From NCBI GenBank assembly GCA_022419385.1, contig JAJUBI010000005.1, positions 372,001 to 436,000 of the forward strand: 64,000 nt of DNA, in the 5' to 3' direction. The position numbers and the translations under genes were made by a program. This document shows positions 11,182 to 23,106 of this stretch, one piece after another; the stretch's first letter is position 1, and the number at the start of each line of letters is the position of its first letter. The DNA is from Paraconiothyrium sp. Pb-2020. Its lineage: Eukaryota; Ascomycota; Dothideomycetes; Pleosporales; Didymosphaeriaceae. Under the pieces are notes generated by a model. The model was not told the DNA's origin, did no database searches, and saw nothing but the letters and a program-made list of their open reading frames with translations.

Positions 11182-12652
11182 TTTGAATTATGGTGTTGGA
11201 CCTAACGAAGCTGATTGCGATTTCGGTGTCAAACGCTAGAACGGCTATCAAAGTAGACGGAAAAGACGCAGGCTAGAATACGGGTACCGAACGTCGTGGA
11301 CTGGGCAGTGTGGTTAAGTTTCAGAGGGAAAGAGCGATGTGGGGGTCTGCAGCCACAATCGCAACCGGCAGGATGGAAAGAGAGCCGGAACCTAGCTAGT
11401 AGCGGAATATCGGCAGAATAATGGTGCTGGAACAACGGTGGCGGATGCAGAGGAATTTGAAGGGGTGGAGATGGAAGTGGGTGTGGAGGGGTACTTAAGG
11501 TGATAGCTCTTAGATAGCCCCTAGATAGCTCTGCGGGAGTTCTTCCTCTGCACATGGAGCGTCGGAGGAGTTTCGAGGAAGGTTTGTTCTATCATCCGGG
11601 ACTGCTCTTCGGTGAAGACAACGCACTGCAAGGCACTTGTGTGAATACAACATTATTCTTTGAGGGGTCATGCTATACACAAGCTGCGGTAATGTGGATA
11701 TATCATCTTAGTCTTGGTGCGGTCCTATAGTACTAGTTTCTGGCACCAACTATTGCTTAAAGAACCCAGTGGGGAAGAGTAGGAGTACTGGCTTACGCGA
11801 AAAATCCACTGCTTCTGCACTTATCAGCAACTCGGCGTGATGGCTGCCCAAGGGAGCCGAAGAGAAGCTGGGTGCTGTTTGGAGCCCTGTAAGGGTGCCA
11901 GGGAATGTGCAGGGAATGAGTACTGCTGGTAGCGGGGGCGGCGGGGTAACGAACGACAACAACTCGAGCTGCTGCATGCGAGATGAATGCATCACCAGCG
12001 CGATGACCCCGTAGCCATTGCTGTCTCCAGGCGGCCCGCGACCTTGCAGCTCTTCGGCAAATGTCCGCGATACTGGAACCTCTTCTGGCGCGTCGGGTGC
12101 CCGTCTATGTTTGCGTTTGCGTGGCCTAGGAATTCGCCAATAGCCTGCACCGGATGGAACAGAGCTCCGACAGCAATGAAGTCGACTATACCAACAACTG
12201 CAAAGCATCGTCGAGGGATCCGGCTCGGAACATTCCCAGCTAGCTCCCTCGACGCACGCTGCTTCTTCCAAACTTTGTTCGTTGCTGCTGTTGCGCGCCT
12301 TCCCGTCCGCTTGGCGCTGCTGAAACACGTCGACGCAAGCCCATTCACCATCGTCCACACTGATGACGGCACGTAGACTCTGCTGCTCTCCCATGTCCGC
12401 CCTCCATGCACAGCGCCCTCACACCAACCCTTCTGCATGCATCCGCGCCAGTGCCTGACTTGTCCGACTTTCGCAAATGCTCCGCCCAATCGCAGATCGC
12501 ACTGTAGCGCAACCGACCATCCAGGGGTAGACGTGCACGGGCTAATCCCTCAGCCTTGACCTTTCTCCGCAGACGGCCATTTCTCGACAGTCGGCCCCAG
12601 GCCTTCACAAGGAGCCCGCTGCGAGCTCCCGTAAGCCCGTCGTGCGCCCGCA
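11182..12652. other. Divergent intergenic region
   Basis: 1.47 kb between the 5' ends of the OHCU decarboxylase gene and the ADF-H gene, so it should contain both promoters. A 214-codon open frame on the minus strand (11750-12394) is present. It overlaps other open frames, shows no family motif and is not counted as a gene. Confidence 0.4.
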
Positions 12653-15600
12653 ATGTCTCTGAACGGGCTCGACGACGCGAAGGTCACAGAGGCCTACACC
12701 GGCGCCCTAGGGGAAGCGGCGGCTGGTACGACCATGAGGCCCACTGCAATATGTGAAAACGGCAACGCTGACCCAGCTGCAGGTTTCTGCTCAAGTATGC
12801 TTCGCGCGACTCGGTCGAGATCCTCACCCGTGGTACAGGCGGCGCCGCAGAAGCTCGCACCGCCATTGCTGCCTACGAAGAGAAGTCGCCTCTATACGGC
12901 GTCCTGCTGTACCGTCGACGCAAAGTCCTGATCAAATATGTACCTGAGGGCACTTCACGCCTGCTACAAGGTATGTCCAAATCTCCAATGGCGCATCTAT
13001 CCGCCGCTAACATATGCAACAGCCCGCGTCGCTGTCCACTTTACAGCCATCACGGACAAATTTACGCCCCACGATACCACCTTTTCCATCACCACCGCCG
13101 ATGAGCTCAGCGACGCCGCTCTCACCTCTGCATGCTCCCTGCACACCGCTGCACCGTCGAGCAGTTCTTCGAGCTTATCTTCCCGCAAGCAGAAGCTCGA
13201 CGAGATCACAGAAGACGTCGAGGATGGGCAGAGTACCACGGGCGCCAGCGAGTCTCCTTCTACAGCACGGCCTTCAACAGCCAACACCGTCACAGGTACT
13301 GCGCCGAGTCCCATAGTCAGAATCAATACAAACAAAGAGACCGAGGAGGAGAAATCTAAAGCAGTCGACCAAAAGGAAACTCCCCAGGACGCCAGTGCAG
13401 TTGCTGAAACATCACGCACTACTGCCGACGATATCACGGAAAGGCTCGAGCTCATCAGGACTCACACAGCTCCTGGTCCAGAAAGCTTCAAAAAATACGA
13501 TGCGCTCTTTGAACACGGACTGGACCCTCGTCTCTCGTCACAAACCGCGCGACCCGATCTAGCCGATCTATATGCCGAAATATATGCCCAGTATAACAAG
13601 CCCAAAGTGAAGCTAGGCCCTCGACCAAAAGCGTCATTGGATATTCAGAGACCAAACACTTCGGGAAGTGGTACGCAGAGCGTTGCGAGACCAGTATCAT
13701 CTTTACCGCCAGGTCTGCGCTCCTCGAAGCGGAAGAATGTCGAGCCTAGGCGCCCAAAGTCAAGAGATGCCAGTACAGTACCGAGCATTGCCGTGCCTCC
13801 GCCGCCGCCAATTCCTCCAGCTCCTGAAATCCCTCTGTCTCCCATGTATCATCCAAAAAGCCCTACAAGTATCCGATCCTTGCCAATGAACACCTACAGC
13901 AGCTTGCACCACAAGTCCCCGGGTGCAACTCCGGAAAAGCAGCGGCTGATGAAAGCTTTGCAGCTGAGGAAGAAACAGATGGAGGCCAGAAAAGTTCGAG
14001 AGGAGAAGGAAGCTGAAGCGGCGGCGGAAGAAATGGAGGCCGGTGTGGAAGAGAAGGCTGAAGATGGGGATGCTGTTGATGCTGGTGCCTCGACCGCAGC
14101 TGCGGTCGGAGCAGAAAGCGGTTCTTCAGTCTCATCCACACCTGTAGATGCGCTACATGAACCACGCGATCAAGTAGGCACAGTTGAACAGCCGGCACCT
14201 GGTACTGACGCAATAGACGAAGCTGTCCGGCAGGAAGAGCTAAAGACCGAAATGACACCCACCCGGACAGAAACAGACGACATCCATTCTGCAGCTTCCG
14301 CTGGTTCGCCGATATCCGCACAAACCCAAGGCTCGTCTGTTGCGCCTTCGACGAGGCCATCGTCAATTTCAGAAGATGATGCACCTTCTGCTGGAGAGAA
14401 CAAATTAGCAACTGGCACTGTGTCGCCGATACGAACCGATGAGGCGCTCGCCGAGAACGAGCAGACGTCGGCTGAAAGCACTCCTACAGTGGTCCCGGAA
14501 ACCACAACACCTATCCCGCAATTCGAGGTGTCCAGACCGAGTATGGACGCAACGGTGCCTGCCTTTGAGGAGTCAACCCTCGATGATCGAGGAGACCGAA
14601 AGAAAAAGCGAGAAACGGTGATCCTCATGTCGCCTAGTGAAATAGACGAAGCTCGTGCGCGTAGGAAATCTAAGAGAGCATCAATGATGCTCCCGCTGTC
14701 ATCAGAAAGCCTGTATGGTACGCAGACCAAGGCCTTATCGAATGAGCAGCATCCTATCGCGGAAGACAAGGAAAATCGTCGCTACCCAATTGACTCAACA
14801 CACCTCAGTGCCGAGAGCTCGGAAGCAGAATATCTGTCCGACGATTCTTTCATGGAGGAACTGCAAAGTGCGACGGTCGAAGAAGCCATGCCGATGTCTG
14901 TGTCTGTTTCCAAGTCACCCATCATGCCTTTCTTTCCACGGAAACCCTCTAGTCCCGATGTACCAAAGAGGTCGGCGTCGCAACAACACGCGCGGCTAGG
15001 TGGTGGTTCACCAGAGCAGCCACGAAAGCTTTCAGGACCGTGGTTGACCCATGCCAACACAGACACGGTAGTCGTTTCTAAGAAAATCAATGTTGGTTCC
15101 GGCATCTCGCAAAGAATCAAAGCCCTCGCAGAGAAATCTAACAGAGATTCGACCGCATCGTTGAGTCCTATCACCCCTGGGGGTGGTTCTTCGAGTGTTG
15201 CTCAGCGCAAATCGTCTTTCTTCTCAACGCCTCCGGACGGCAGTTCACCGGATGGGAAGTCTGCCAACCGCGTGTCGCGCGCCTCGTTCATCAATGTTCC
15301 AGGTCAACCACTCCAGAACCGAGAGTTACTGTGCATACACCGCGCGCGACTACTCCAACAAAACATCAGACAGTGTACAACATGCAGCCAAGCTTGGAGA
15401 AACCCGAATCTGTTCAAGTCACTGCTCGCATTGTTCGCGATACCATGCCACCGAAGCCTACTCTTACAATGCCCACGGAGAGCAGTCCTTTGGAGCTCCA
15501 CGAAGCCCGATCCCATCGACCATCAGAAGTCCACTCGACCGCCAACATCGAGCTCTAGGCACAGCCCTGTCAGGACCGAGCCTACCTCGCCGAGGCCACT

Positions 15601-16398
15601 TTCTTCTCAATCGAACGAGCCGTTCCTAACCTTCCTCGATCCTCGTCCGAGAGCAGCTGGCGTTCCTTTGGTCGACGCCTCAGCGAATCTAGAATGGCGG
15701 CCCACCTCGCAGCATGTCTGCTCACAGCTTTGATGTATCAAGCAGTGACGAGAAGCCCGCCAAAAAAGAAAGAAGGACTCGAGGGCTAGTAAGCTTTTTA
15801 AGCGAATGTCTTCTATCTCCTCGATCACACGGAAGAACTCAGCCCAAACATCCTAGAAGATATCCCCGCTATTCCCCTGCCGTCTCTACGGGAACCTCCC
15901 TCAGCCGTACAGCTCGGAGATCTTAACATACAGTTCCCGGACACTCTGGTATGTACTTTTCAATCCGCAGATTAACAATCATGGCTGATGCATATACCAG
16001 CTATGGAAACGTAGATGGGTGGAAGTCGATGCCTCAGGCAACCTCGTGTTGAGCCTGTCAAAAGTCAACGAGGTCCGTATCCTAGCAGTACCAAACACCT
16101 GTTCCCTTTGCTTACATTCAGCAGCAATCGAAAGGGGGCGTCTTGAGGCGCTTCAACTTGAGTGAATTCCGAGCACCTTATGCGCCCGATCTAGACCGAC
16201 AGGAACTTCCCAATAGTGTCGTGTTTGACTTTCTCGACGGGCGGACGCTGCAGTTAGCCTGTGAAACCTATTCCGGACAGGCGCAAGTGCTTGCGGGTAA
16301 GTCACGGCTTCGTCCTAACCAGAGAAATGTTGCTAATCAACTGGGTAGTTCTTTCCGAAGCCCACACCGCCTGGGCCGATTACAACCAAGGGCTGTAA
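12653..16398 (+). CDS. ADF-H / disordered / PH-like protein, frame broken repeatedly
   Basis: The N-terminus reads MSLNGLDDAKVTEAY, then FLLKYASRDSVEILTRGTGG and LLYRRRKVLIKYVPEGTSRL. This is the actin-depolymerising-factor-homology fold found at the start of a conserved Pezizomycotina protein. A long Ser/Pro/Glu-rich disordered middle follows (exon 13023 to about 15300), including a charged coiled-coil stretch and a PPPPPIPPAPEIP run, a possible SH3/profilin ligand. The C-terminus (LWKRRWVEVDASGNLVLSLS, SVVFDFLDGRTLQLACETY) looks PH-like. Probable introns: 12726..12782, 12971..13022, 15949..16000, 16073..16124, 16297..16348. Exons 1 and 2 are one base out of phase. From about 15300 to 15855 the recognisable protein hops through the frames about seven more times, always as if one base were missing. 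It is either a decaying gene or a locally error-prone assembly. A cortical-actin role is inferred from the fold. Confidence 0.6.
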
Positions 16399-17678
16399 AC
16401 ATGCAGCACCCTGCTACACCATTTATTCGATGCTTGAAGACGGCTGCTCCCATATTTAGTATTTCTGCAAACTCATACCCGAGACTTTGCGTCTCATTCC
16501 CTTTGTCATGAACTGTACGACTGTTTTGCTTCACAGCATATATTCTCCTTTGTTGAATTGGTGGTTGCATAGCGTGGGTCAAAGGTACCACGCAAGAGAG
16601 AAAAGAGTAAGAGATTGTGATTGATAGTGTTTGGATTAGGTTCGGTGGCAGAGGCTTTTAGCGTACAGCGCGTTCTATTCTGGTGGGCGACGCCGAGCAT
16701 GGGGAGAGGAGATGGTTGGCTGGAGCCAAAGGAGAAGCGTAGAAGCGTAACTACTTTAGCTTGTATAATATGTAATGCTGTGCTGGGGTTGCAGCTTCTT
16801 TCATGGGCCAGCCTTTGCATAACTTGGAACGGATGGCACGTACCTTCGCTGGGTGCAACCTCGGACGAGCCCCATACAACGCAGCTCGTTAGTGTTTTTC
16901 GCTGCTTCTGCCTTTACTCTGCGTGAGGATCGGTACCACAGGGGGATTCATCAAGCGTGCATTGCATATAGCTACTCCACTCCTCACGAGCTCCCGTCTA
17001 CCCCGACATGCATCTTATACGAACCCCTCAGTGCATGAAGGATGGAGGATAGAGAATTGTATTATTTCGCTTGAACCAGATCAAGGGTTCCTAAAACGAT
17101 GCTTTGCCTAACATAACGCGCTTGATATGTTGAGGAGTAATATCAGCGCTTGATAAGAGTTTGGTTCTGGGTACTTTTTTACGGAATCTTCAGCTAATCT
17201 GTACTATAGGAGGCTTGTTATTTGCTAGATTTTATCTAATTTATGTTAGCTTACTTAATCGATTGGGTTTATGGCTGGTAGTCTCCACTATACAGGAAGG
17301 CTGCAGATTTACGAGACGGGTGCACAGAGCTTGAAAGGTGGGGGGAGAACTTATTATGTCCCTGAGGTCGGGTATAGACCGGCGATGATTGAAGGATTAG
17401 CAAAGGGGAGCCATCACGCATAGTACGCTCATCAGCAGGCCGATGCGATCGAATCTTTGAGGAAAACGCATACAAGCGGTCGCAGTTATTAGAAAAAGGC
17501 GCCGCTGCCGTCGGGAGTCGGTGCGAATACAATGTCATGACGTCATTACAAGCACCTACTCGATTGTACTAACATTTGAAGTCTACACTGGCCTACTATA
17601 ATCCTTCAAAGTCCACCATAAAGCTACTCAAGATATACTCCTGGTTGCATGTTTGAATTCCGAAACGACTAACCAACT
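16399..17678. other. Intergenic region, no supported gene
   Basis: 1.28 kb. A patch around 17160-17260 is noticeably richer in A and T with TA-rich steps, possibly an old RIP-touched fragment, but too short to identify. No coding or RNA feature was recognised. Confidence 0.4.
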
Positions 17679-18764
17679 ATGCCGCCCCTCGATGTACTCA
17701 TCTCTTTCTACACTTCCCTGACCAAATCCCTCCTCACCCTAGTCTTTGCCCGCCTGTACAAACCACAGGAAATACCCCCTAGAGATCTTTCCGAGCAGAC
17801 AGCAATAGTGACCGGCGCAAATAGCGGTATAGGACTCTCTATCGCCGTTGCACTCGCAAAGCAAGGTGCCACCGTTTGTCTCGCCTGTCGGAACCCTGAC
17901 CGTGGTGCCGCAGCCGTCGAACACGTAATTTCCATATGCGGCGACCATTGCAAGGAAAGAGTCTTCTGCAAGATTCTGGACGTCGGAAACCTATCCAGCG
18001 TGCGCGACTTCTGCCAGAGCTGGGACACACAGATCGACATGCTCGTGCACAATGCGGGCATCGCTGCGCCGCCAGCAGGGACCGCGACTAAGACAAAAGA
18101 AGGACTGGATGTCATGTACACGACGAATTTCCTGGGGAGCTTTCTCATGACGTATCTGCTTGAGCCACGGCTTAGTCCAACGGCACGGGTCGTCTTTACG
18201 AGCTCGACGGGTAGCTACTCGGCTACTTCGTACTTTCTTCGCGGTCACGAGAGAAAGAAAACATCAACAACAGGCTTACTCGCACGGACGATAGTCAGAG
18301 CTAAAACATTCGTTGGTATAGAAGAAAGCTCAGCCGCAGCCTACGGCTTAAGTAAAGGTCAACAGGTCCTCTTCGCTTCTCTGCTACAGCAGCGCTTTGA
18401 TTCTACTTCTCTAGCTGATAACACGGCCACAATCAGACGTACAGCGCACGCATTCACCCCCGGCTTCACCTCTACCCCCATCTTCGGCAAATTTGAGTAT
18501 TCTTGGCGGACATGGTTTTCGAACCCGCTGTTTGCGGTACTGAAGAAGACGGAGAAGTTGTGTGCGGTGGATACGGATGAGGGCGCGAAGACAGGGGCAT
18601 GGCTTGCAACCTGGGGCGACGAATTAGGCAGGAGAGGTGAGGCGGGTGGCTACTGGGAGAGGATGGCAAGGAGGGCCAGTTTTGTGGAGTTGACGAAGGA
18701 AAAGCGGAAGAGTGAAGAGTGGGCGTTGTGGGAGAGGGATACTGGAATTGTGTGGTCGGACTGA
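17679..18764 (+). CDS. Short-chain dehydrogenase/reductase
   Basis: Single exon, 361 aa, classical SDR fold similar to fungal retinol-dehydrogenase-like proteins. The NAD(P)-binding motif TGANSGIG is at 45-52. The NNAG-type motif appears as HNAG at 124-127 and the catalytic Ser lies in FTSSTGS (about 173-179). The active-site pair is YGLSK (Y222, K226). A hydrophobic N-terminal segment (about 5-25) before the Rossmann fold suggests membrane association. An insert between the Ser and Tyr motifs and a charged C-terminal extension make the protein longer than a minimal 250-residue SDR. The substrate cannot be told from sequence. It stands alone between spacers and shows no co-oriented pathway partner. 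The cofactor is probably NADP(H), given Arg (R71) after the second strand, which is an inference. Confidence 0.9.
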   Translation: MPPLDVLISFYTSLTKSLLTLVFARLYKPQEIPPRDLSEQTAIVTGANSGIGLSIAVALAKQGATVCLACRNPDRGAAAVEHVISICGDHCKERVFCKILDVGNLSSVRDFCQSWDTQIDMLVHNAGIAAPPAGTATKTKEGLDVMYTTNFLGSFLMTYLLEPRLSPTARVVFTSSTGSYSATSYFLRGHERKKTSTTGLLARTIVRAKTFVGIEESSAAAYGLSKGQQVLFASLLQQRFDSTSLADNTATIRRTAHAFTPGFTSTPIFGKFEYSWRTWFSNPLFAVLKKTEKLCAVDTDEGAKTGAWLATWGDELGRRGEAGGYWERMARRASFVELTKEKRKSEEWALWERDTGIVWSD

Positions 18765-19181
18765 TGGGTCAGTACTGAAAGCAGTTGCTAAGGAGTACAG
18801 TTTGCGATGTGCCCTGATAATTGCTTAGATGGTGTTTGGGATTGGAAGGGCAGATGGCGAAGTATACAAGATAGAGACTATAAAGCTTCTCCGTCTTCGC
18901 CGATCTCATCGGGATGTGTAGCTTTGACGGTCGCCGTCCATATCGGTATCACTTAAACCACATCAGGGATAAAGTTCATGATGTGATATATATGACGTTT
19001 CAATCGATCATATTCAACCTCTTCACGTCTCGAACCAAACACAAGGGGACTTTGGCCCGAGCCTGTCCAGTAAAATTACCGCGCGGATTTACTATTCGCA
19101 TCAGGCTTGTATTATAACGCCGCTTCAACACTCTTTCTTTTAAAAACCCACCTGACCGATCAACCACAAACCACACACCCC
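18765..19181. other. Intergenic region
   Basis: 417 bp between two genes of the same strand, probably the 3' UTR of the SDR gene and the promoter of the coiled-coil gene. The last 30 bases before the next ATG are A/C-rich without G, as in many fungal leaders. Confidence 0.4.
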
Positions 19182-20471
19182 ATGGATCGACACAACATGA
19201 ATGTCTGGGCCACGCTTGCGCCATTCAGCAATCTCATCGATGATAATGCTAACACAAGTTACCATGAAGTCAGCAGCTTACTGACAATGGTGAAGAATAC
19301 TTATGGCACAACGAGAGTCTACGCTATCTTGGTGTCAACCATACTCCCCTCCTTTCTGCTTCTCGGCAATAAAGACAAGAGCATACGCGACGAAGCCAAG
19401 AGCGCTTGGGATGGCTGGGGCGCACAAGATTCGGAGGCCTACAATAGCTGGCAAAGTGGATCAGAAGATGCCAGTGCATTTGACAACAGCGAACTGCGGT
19501 CGGCCTTGACAAAACTTGAATCGCACACTAAATCCATATGCTTTCGCTTCGAGAAGCTCTTGAACCCGAACATACAATATACCCGGTCCGTAGACTGACC
19601 TTCAGTTAGGGAGCTTCTTCACTCGTAAGTCTTGGACCATATTTTCTTACAACTATCACTGACACATTGAAAGTCGTCCAATCCGAGCCAGGCTCTGTTC
19701 CGAGAGAGTTTGAGGACCCTATGAAGGACTACGCAGGGACAGATGCAACGATTGTGCGTCTCAACGAGCACCTTGCAAAGCGGAAAAAGCAAGTTGAAGC
19801 TCAACAAGAAAAGTTAGCTGGGCAACAGTCAAGCATTACCAGTTCCATGGCTACTTATAGGACACTGCAGTCAGCAAACACCACATTGTCGAGCCAGGTG
19901 CAACAGCTCAAAGCGGAATTGGAGAAGGCCAAAGAGACGATCAGACTTCACGACAGTCATCGTATCAACCTCGAACAGGTCACCGAAAGCCGGGATACTT
20001 GGCATAGCGCTTGTAAGTAACGTCGAGGGGTTGTTCGCTGTAGAGTACGCTGACCGGCTTTCTTCTAGATACCCAAGTCGCAAGCGAACTAGAGACCAAG
20101 GCTACCCAGCTTAACAAGAAACAAATCGAAGTCAACGACCTCCAAACCGACTTCGAAAGCGTCCAAGAAAACATTCATCGTCTGGAAACGGAGTGTACGA
20201 GAACACAAGCCTACGACAAAAGTCAAGCAGCAACGGTGATGCTCGCGCCGAAACCAGCGGGTTTCGCTCTGATGCCAAACGCGCCCAAGAAAAAATCAGA
20301 GAGCTTCAGGCTGTTATCGAAGATCTTCGCAAGCAGAATAGCCCGCAAAACGACCATGATGACGCCCCAGAAGGGGGAGTAAATCTCGATGAGCCTGGAA
20401 AACATGTCGACCCAGCGCTGGCACCACGACCTCAGCTCCCGCGTGAGGCCATCGACAATTCCTGCAGATAG
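19182..20471 (+). CDS. Coiled-coil protein of unknown function, frame broken twice
   Basis: The start MDRHNMNVWATLAPF at 19182 sits in the context CCCCATGG. Exon 1 runs to 19624, then an intron 19625..19673 and exon 2 to 20014, then an intron to 20068 and a last exon to the TAG at 20469-20471. No family was recognised. The N-terminal third contains a short hydrophobic stretch (AILVSTILPSFLLLG). The rest is a long heptad-like coiled coil (for example LNEHLAKRKKQVEAQQEKLA, QVQQLKAELEKAKETIRL, AQEKIRELQAVIEDLRKQN). Two breaks are needed to read it through. The exon 1 frame meets TGA at 19596, and the coding-like sequence continues one base shifted. Near 20190 the coiled coil continues in another frame. 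The last exon has two open readings, of which the shifted one (ending at 20471) is the better coiled coil. It may be a decaying gene or contain sequence errors. Confidence 0.5.
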
Positions 20472-21151
20472 GTAGAGTCTCCATGGTCACAATAGTTCGA
20501 TGAGCGGGTCATTGCTTGTTTACCATACAATATATGCGCCACGGGTTGCTCTTGGGTATTATAATCGGTCCAAAGTGTTGAACTACAGATGCAGATTGTG
20601 ATACTTGAGAGGCGTGGCCGTGAATGTACATGCACGTGACCGGGTCTGGTCCCGCACTGCGAATCTCAAACTATGGCCTACAAGATGGAACCTCCAGGCA
20701 AGAGTTTTGGCTGCTCACGTAATGGGCGCGTTTCGCGAAACCTAGACGTCGCCCCGAGAACGCTGTCGACGCATCTCAACTGCCTTGCTGTAGGCATATA
20801 CACTAGCCTTATGCCTGATCTATCTTGTTTTTACACAAGCCTAAATATTTGCAACATTTAAGACGTCCTAGGCTTACTTGCGCTATTAAAATCTTTGAAA
20901 TCGTACTCGTAAACGGTAGTCAGGCCAAGATAAGGATCATTTGGGGTTTCTTCGACCGACTTGGAGGAAACACGAGTAAAAGGCGTGCACGCGCACATCA
21001 TTGCTTTATGGAGGCCTTCCACGAGATACGGAACGCCTGAATGTAGGTGGAATGGATGCCTGTGGCTATCATACTACACGATCACGACCACAACTCTGGC
21101 ACAAAACTTTCATTAACAGAAACGCTACAAAAGAACAACCCATCCACAGCC
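20472..21151. other. Convergent 3' spacer
   Basis: 680 bp between the ends of convergent genes. A CACGTG hexamer occurs near 20634. No coding or RNA feature was recognised. Confidence 0.35.
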
Positions 21152-23106
21152 CTAGAGCACACCCCTTTTGACAAATTGAATCGGAATATCCACTGTCTTA
21201 GCCCTTAAATACTCACAGCAGTTCTTACCCAACGTATCATATGTCGAACAGGCATCATAGCCCCGGTCCAAATGGTCATGCAACAAGAAGTGCACAGCGC
21301 GAATGTTCGCCATCTCAAACCGGTCAATCGGCTTGCCCTTGTACTCCTCCGGGCCCAACAGTTCTTTGATCTTCTTGATAGTGAGAAGACTGCGCAGCCA
21401 TTCCCACTCATCGTCGTGGCGCACGAAGAAGCCCACATTGCAGTCAGAGCACTTGTCGCCTGAGCGCCCAAGGACAATGGAGCCGAGCGGCAGACGTACT
21501 GTTGGACCGAAAGCATCGAGAGGTACGGGATTAGTGGGTTCGTAGGAGGGTTGTTGGCGGTCGTATTCGCGGAACTCGGGGGCCAGCGGCATGTCGATCA
21601 CTTTTTTCCCGTCTTTGAAGCCTTGCGCTTCCTCGCCTTCCCAGAGGCAGTGCACGCGCTGCTGGAGCGCAGACTGCGGAAGCAGCGACGGGTGGTACTC
21701 GTAGTACGGCTTCCCTTCTGCCTGGCGCATGTCGTTGCCTAGTGATGCGCCGGGGCACGACTGCAAAAAGGTGACCATGGAGATGCGGAAGAAGCCATCG
21801 GGGTTGCGCATGTTCAGCAATTCGCGATCTTTTGTCTGTGCGAAGACGCGGAAGTCGACGGTGGCCACGTCCTGGTTGCGCGCATCGATGGGGGAGGTCC
21901 CGTTTTGCATGAATTTGAGCGTGGTGAATTTTTTCAAATTTTCTTCGCCGAGCTCATAGCGGATTTGCTCTTCGGTCCATTTGCACTTTTCTTCGATGTG
22001 TAGGCCGCAGAGGTAGACGTGGTATTCGGCTTGCCAGCCGGCGAAGCCCGTGATACCGACTTTTGTGGTGGGTGGGGGCGGGAGTCCTTTGACGCCAGAG
22101 ATCTTGACCTGGTTCTCGCCGACTTGTTCCATCTTGACGTTTTCAATCTGCGCGGTTACGTCGCAGTTGTAGTACTGAGGACCCTGGATTTCGTAGAGGA
22201 GCTGCGAGGTGCAGGAAGCGACCGTCATCTCACCGCCAGTGTTCTTCTCCTTGGACATGATGCCCTCTCCCTTGTGGTCAATCGCGCAGATTGGGAAGCC
22301 CAGGTTGATGTGCTTGCCTTGTGCAAGAACGGTGCGAAAGTCAGAACAGTAGCCACCGGATACGTAAGCAGCACATTCGAGAAGGTGGCCGATGATAAGG
22401 GATCCGGCAAGCTCGTCGAACATGTCGTTTGTCCACTGGTGCCACCAACTATCGATGTTAGCGAAAATGGGGAGATTAAATATAGGAAAACTCACGCAGC
22501 AGCACCAATGATTGGAGAAGCGTCAGAAACACGACCGGCAATGACAATATCTGCACCCTCGGTGAGAGCCTTTGCAATACCCATACCACCGAGGTAGCAC
22601 TGCGCGCACACAGGCTCCAGTCCCCATTCCTCAACCGACCGGCCGTGCATGAGACTGCGGAAACCCTCGCCTTTGTTCAACATGCCCTTGACAGTGCCGG
22701 TAACATCATCGCCCTCAATCCAGGCGACCTTCAGGTTAAATCCCTGTTCCTTCACCTTCTTGTCCACGAGCTGGGCAAGGAGCTCCGTATCCGATGCACC
22801 AGCGTTGACAGCGATCTTGATGCCCTTCTCAGCCACATCCTTCACGGCAGGCATAAAACAATCGAGGAAATTCTCAGCGAACATGGCATAGTTGAGCTTC
22901 TCTTCGAAAGTACGCGCTTGCATCATTTGCTCCGTGTTTCTTATCTTGCCAGTACCGTGGATAGTCATAGTTAACTCGGACAGCCAGTCTCCGACAATAA
23001 CATCGACCTCGTCATTCTTTGCGAGAGAGGAGATGGCGCGGACACGGTCTGAGAAGCCTCCCGAGGCGCCGGCAACGCGGACAGGACGACGGGTAGCAGG
23101 TGCCAT
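21152..23106 (-). CDS. AtuA-like (acyclic terpene utilisation A / DUF1446) protein
   Basis: complement(join(21152..22448,22496..23106)), 635 aa, intron 47 bp. The start MAPATRRPVRVAGASGGFSD at 23106 gives the family N-terminus; upstream in-frame sequence is not conserved-looking. Hallmarks are GASGGFSDR, EVDVIVGDWLSELTM, VNAGASDTELLAQLV, GADIVIAGRVSDASPIIGAA (joined to WWHQW by the splice) and HLLECAAYVSGGYC. The C-terminal part (about 520-635: LPLGSIVLGRSGDKCSDCNV to the end) is the ferredoxin-like AtuA C-terminal domain. Bacterial AtuA belongs to citronellol/geraniol (acyclic terpene) breakdown, while the chemistry of the fungal members is not established. It is divergent from an acyl-CoA synthetase gene 1.1 kb away, which supports a role in acyl-CoA or branched-chain catabolism. 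Cytosolic or mitochondrial location is unclear; no strong presequence is visible. Confidence 0.9.

Noticed and set aside
11750..12394. 214-codon minus-strand frame in a divergent promoter region
   Set aside because: No recognisable domain, overlapping frames of similar length, and location between two promoters.
12783..12937. Treating the frame opening at 12938 as the start of the ADF-H protein
   Set aside because: The MSLNGLDD start at 12653 and the exon at 12783-12970 carry the conserved ADF-H fold; starting at 12938 would also read through a clear intron (12971-13022).
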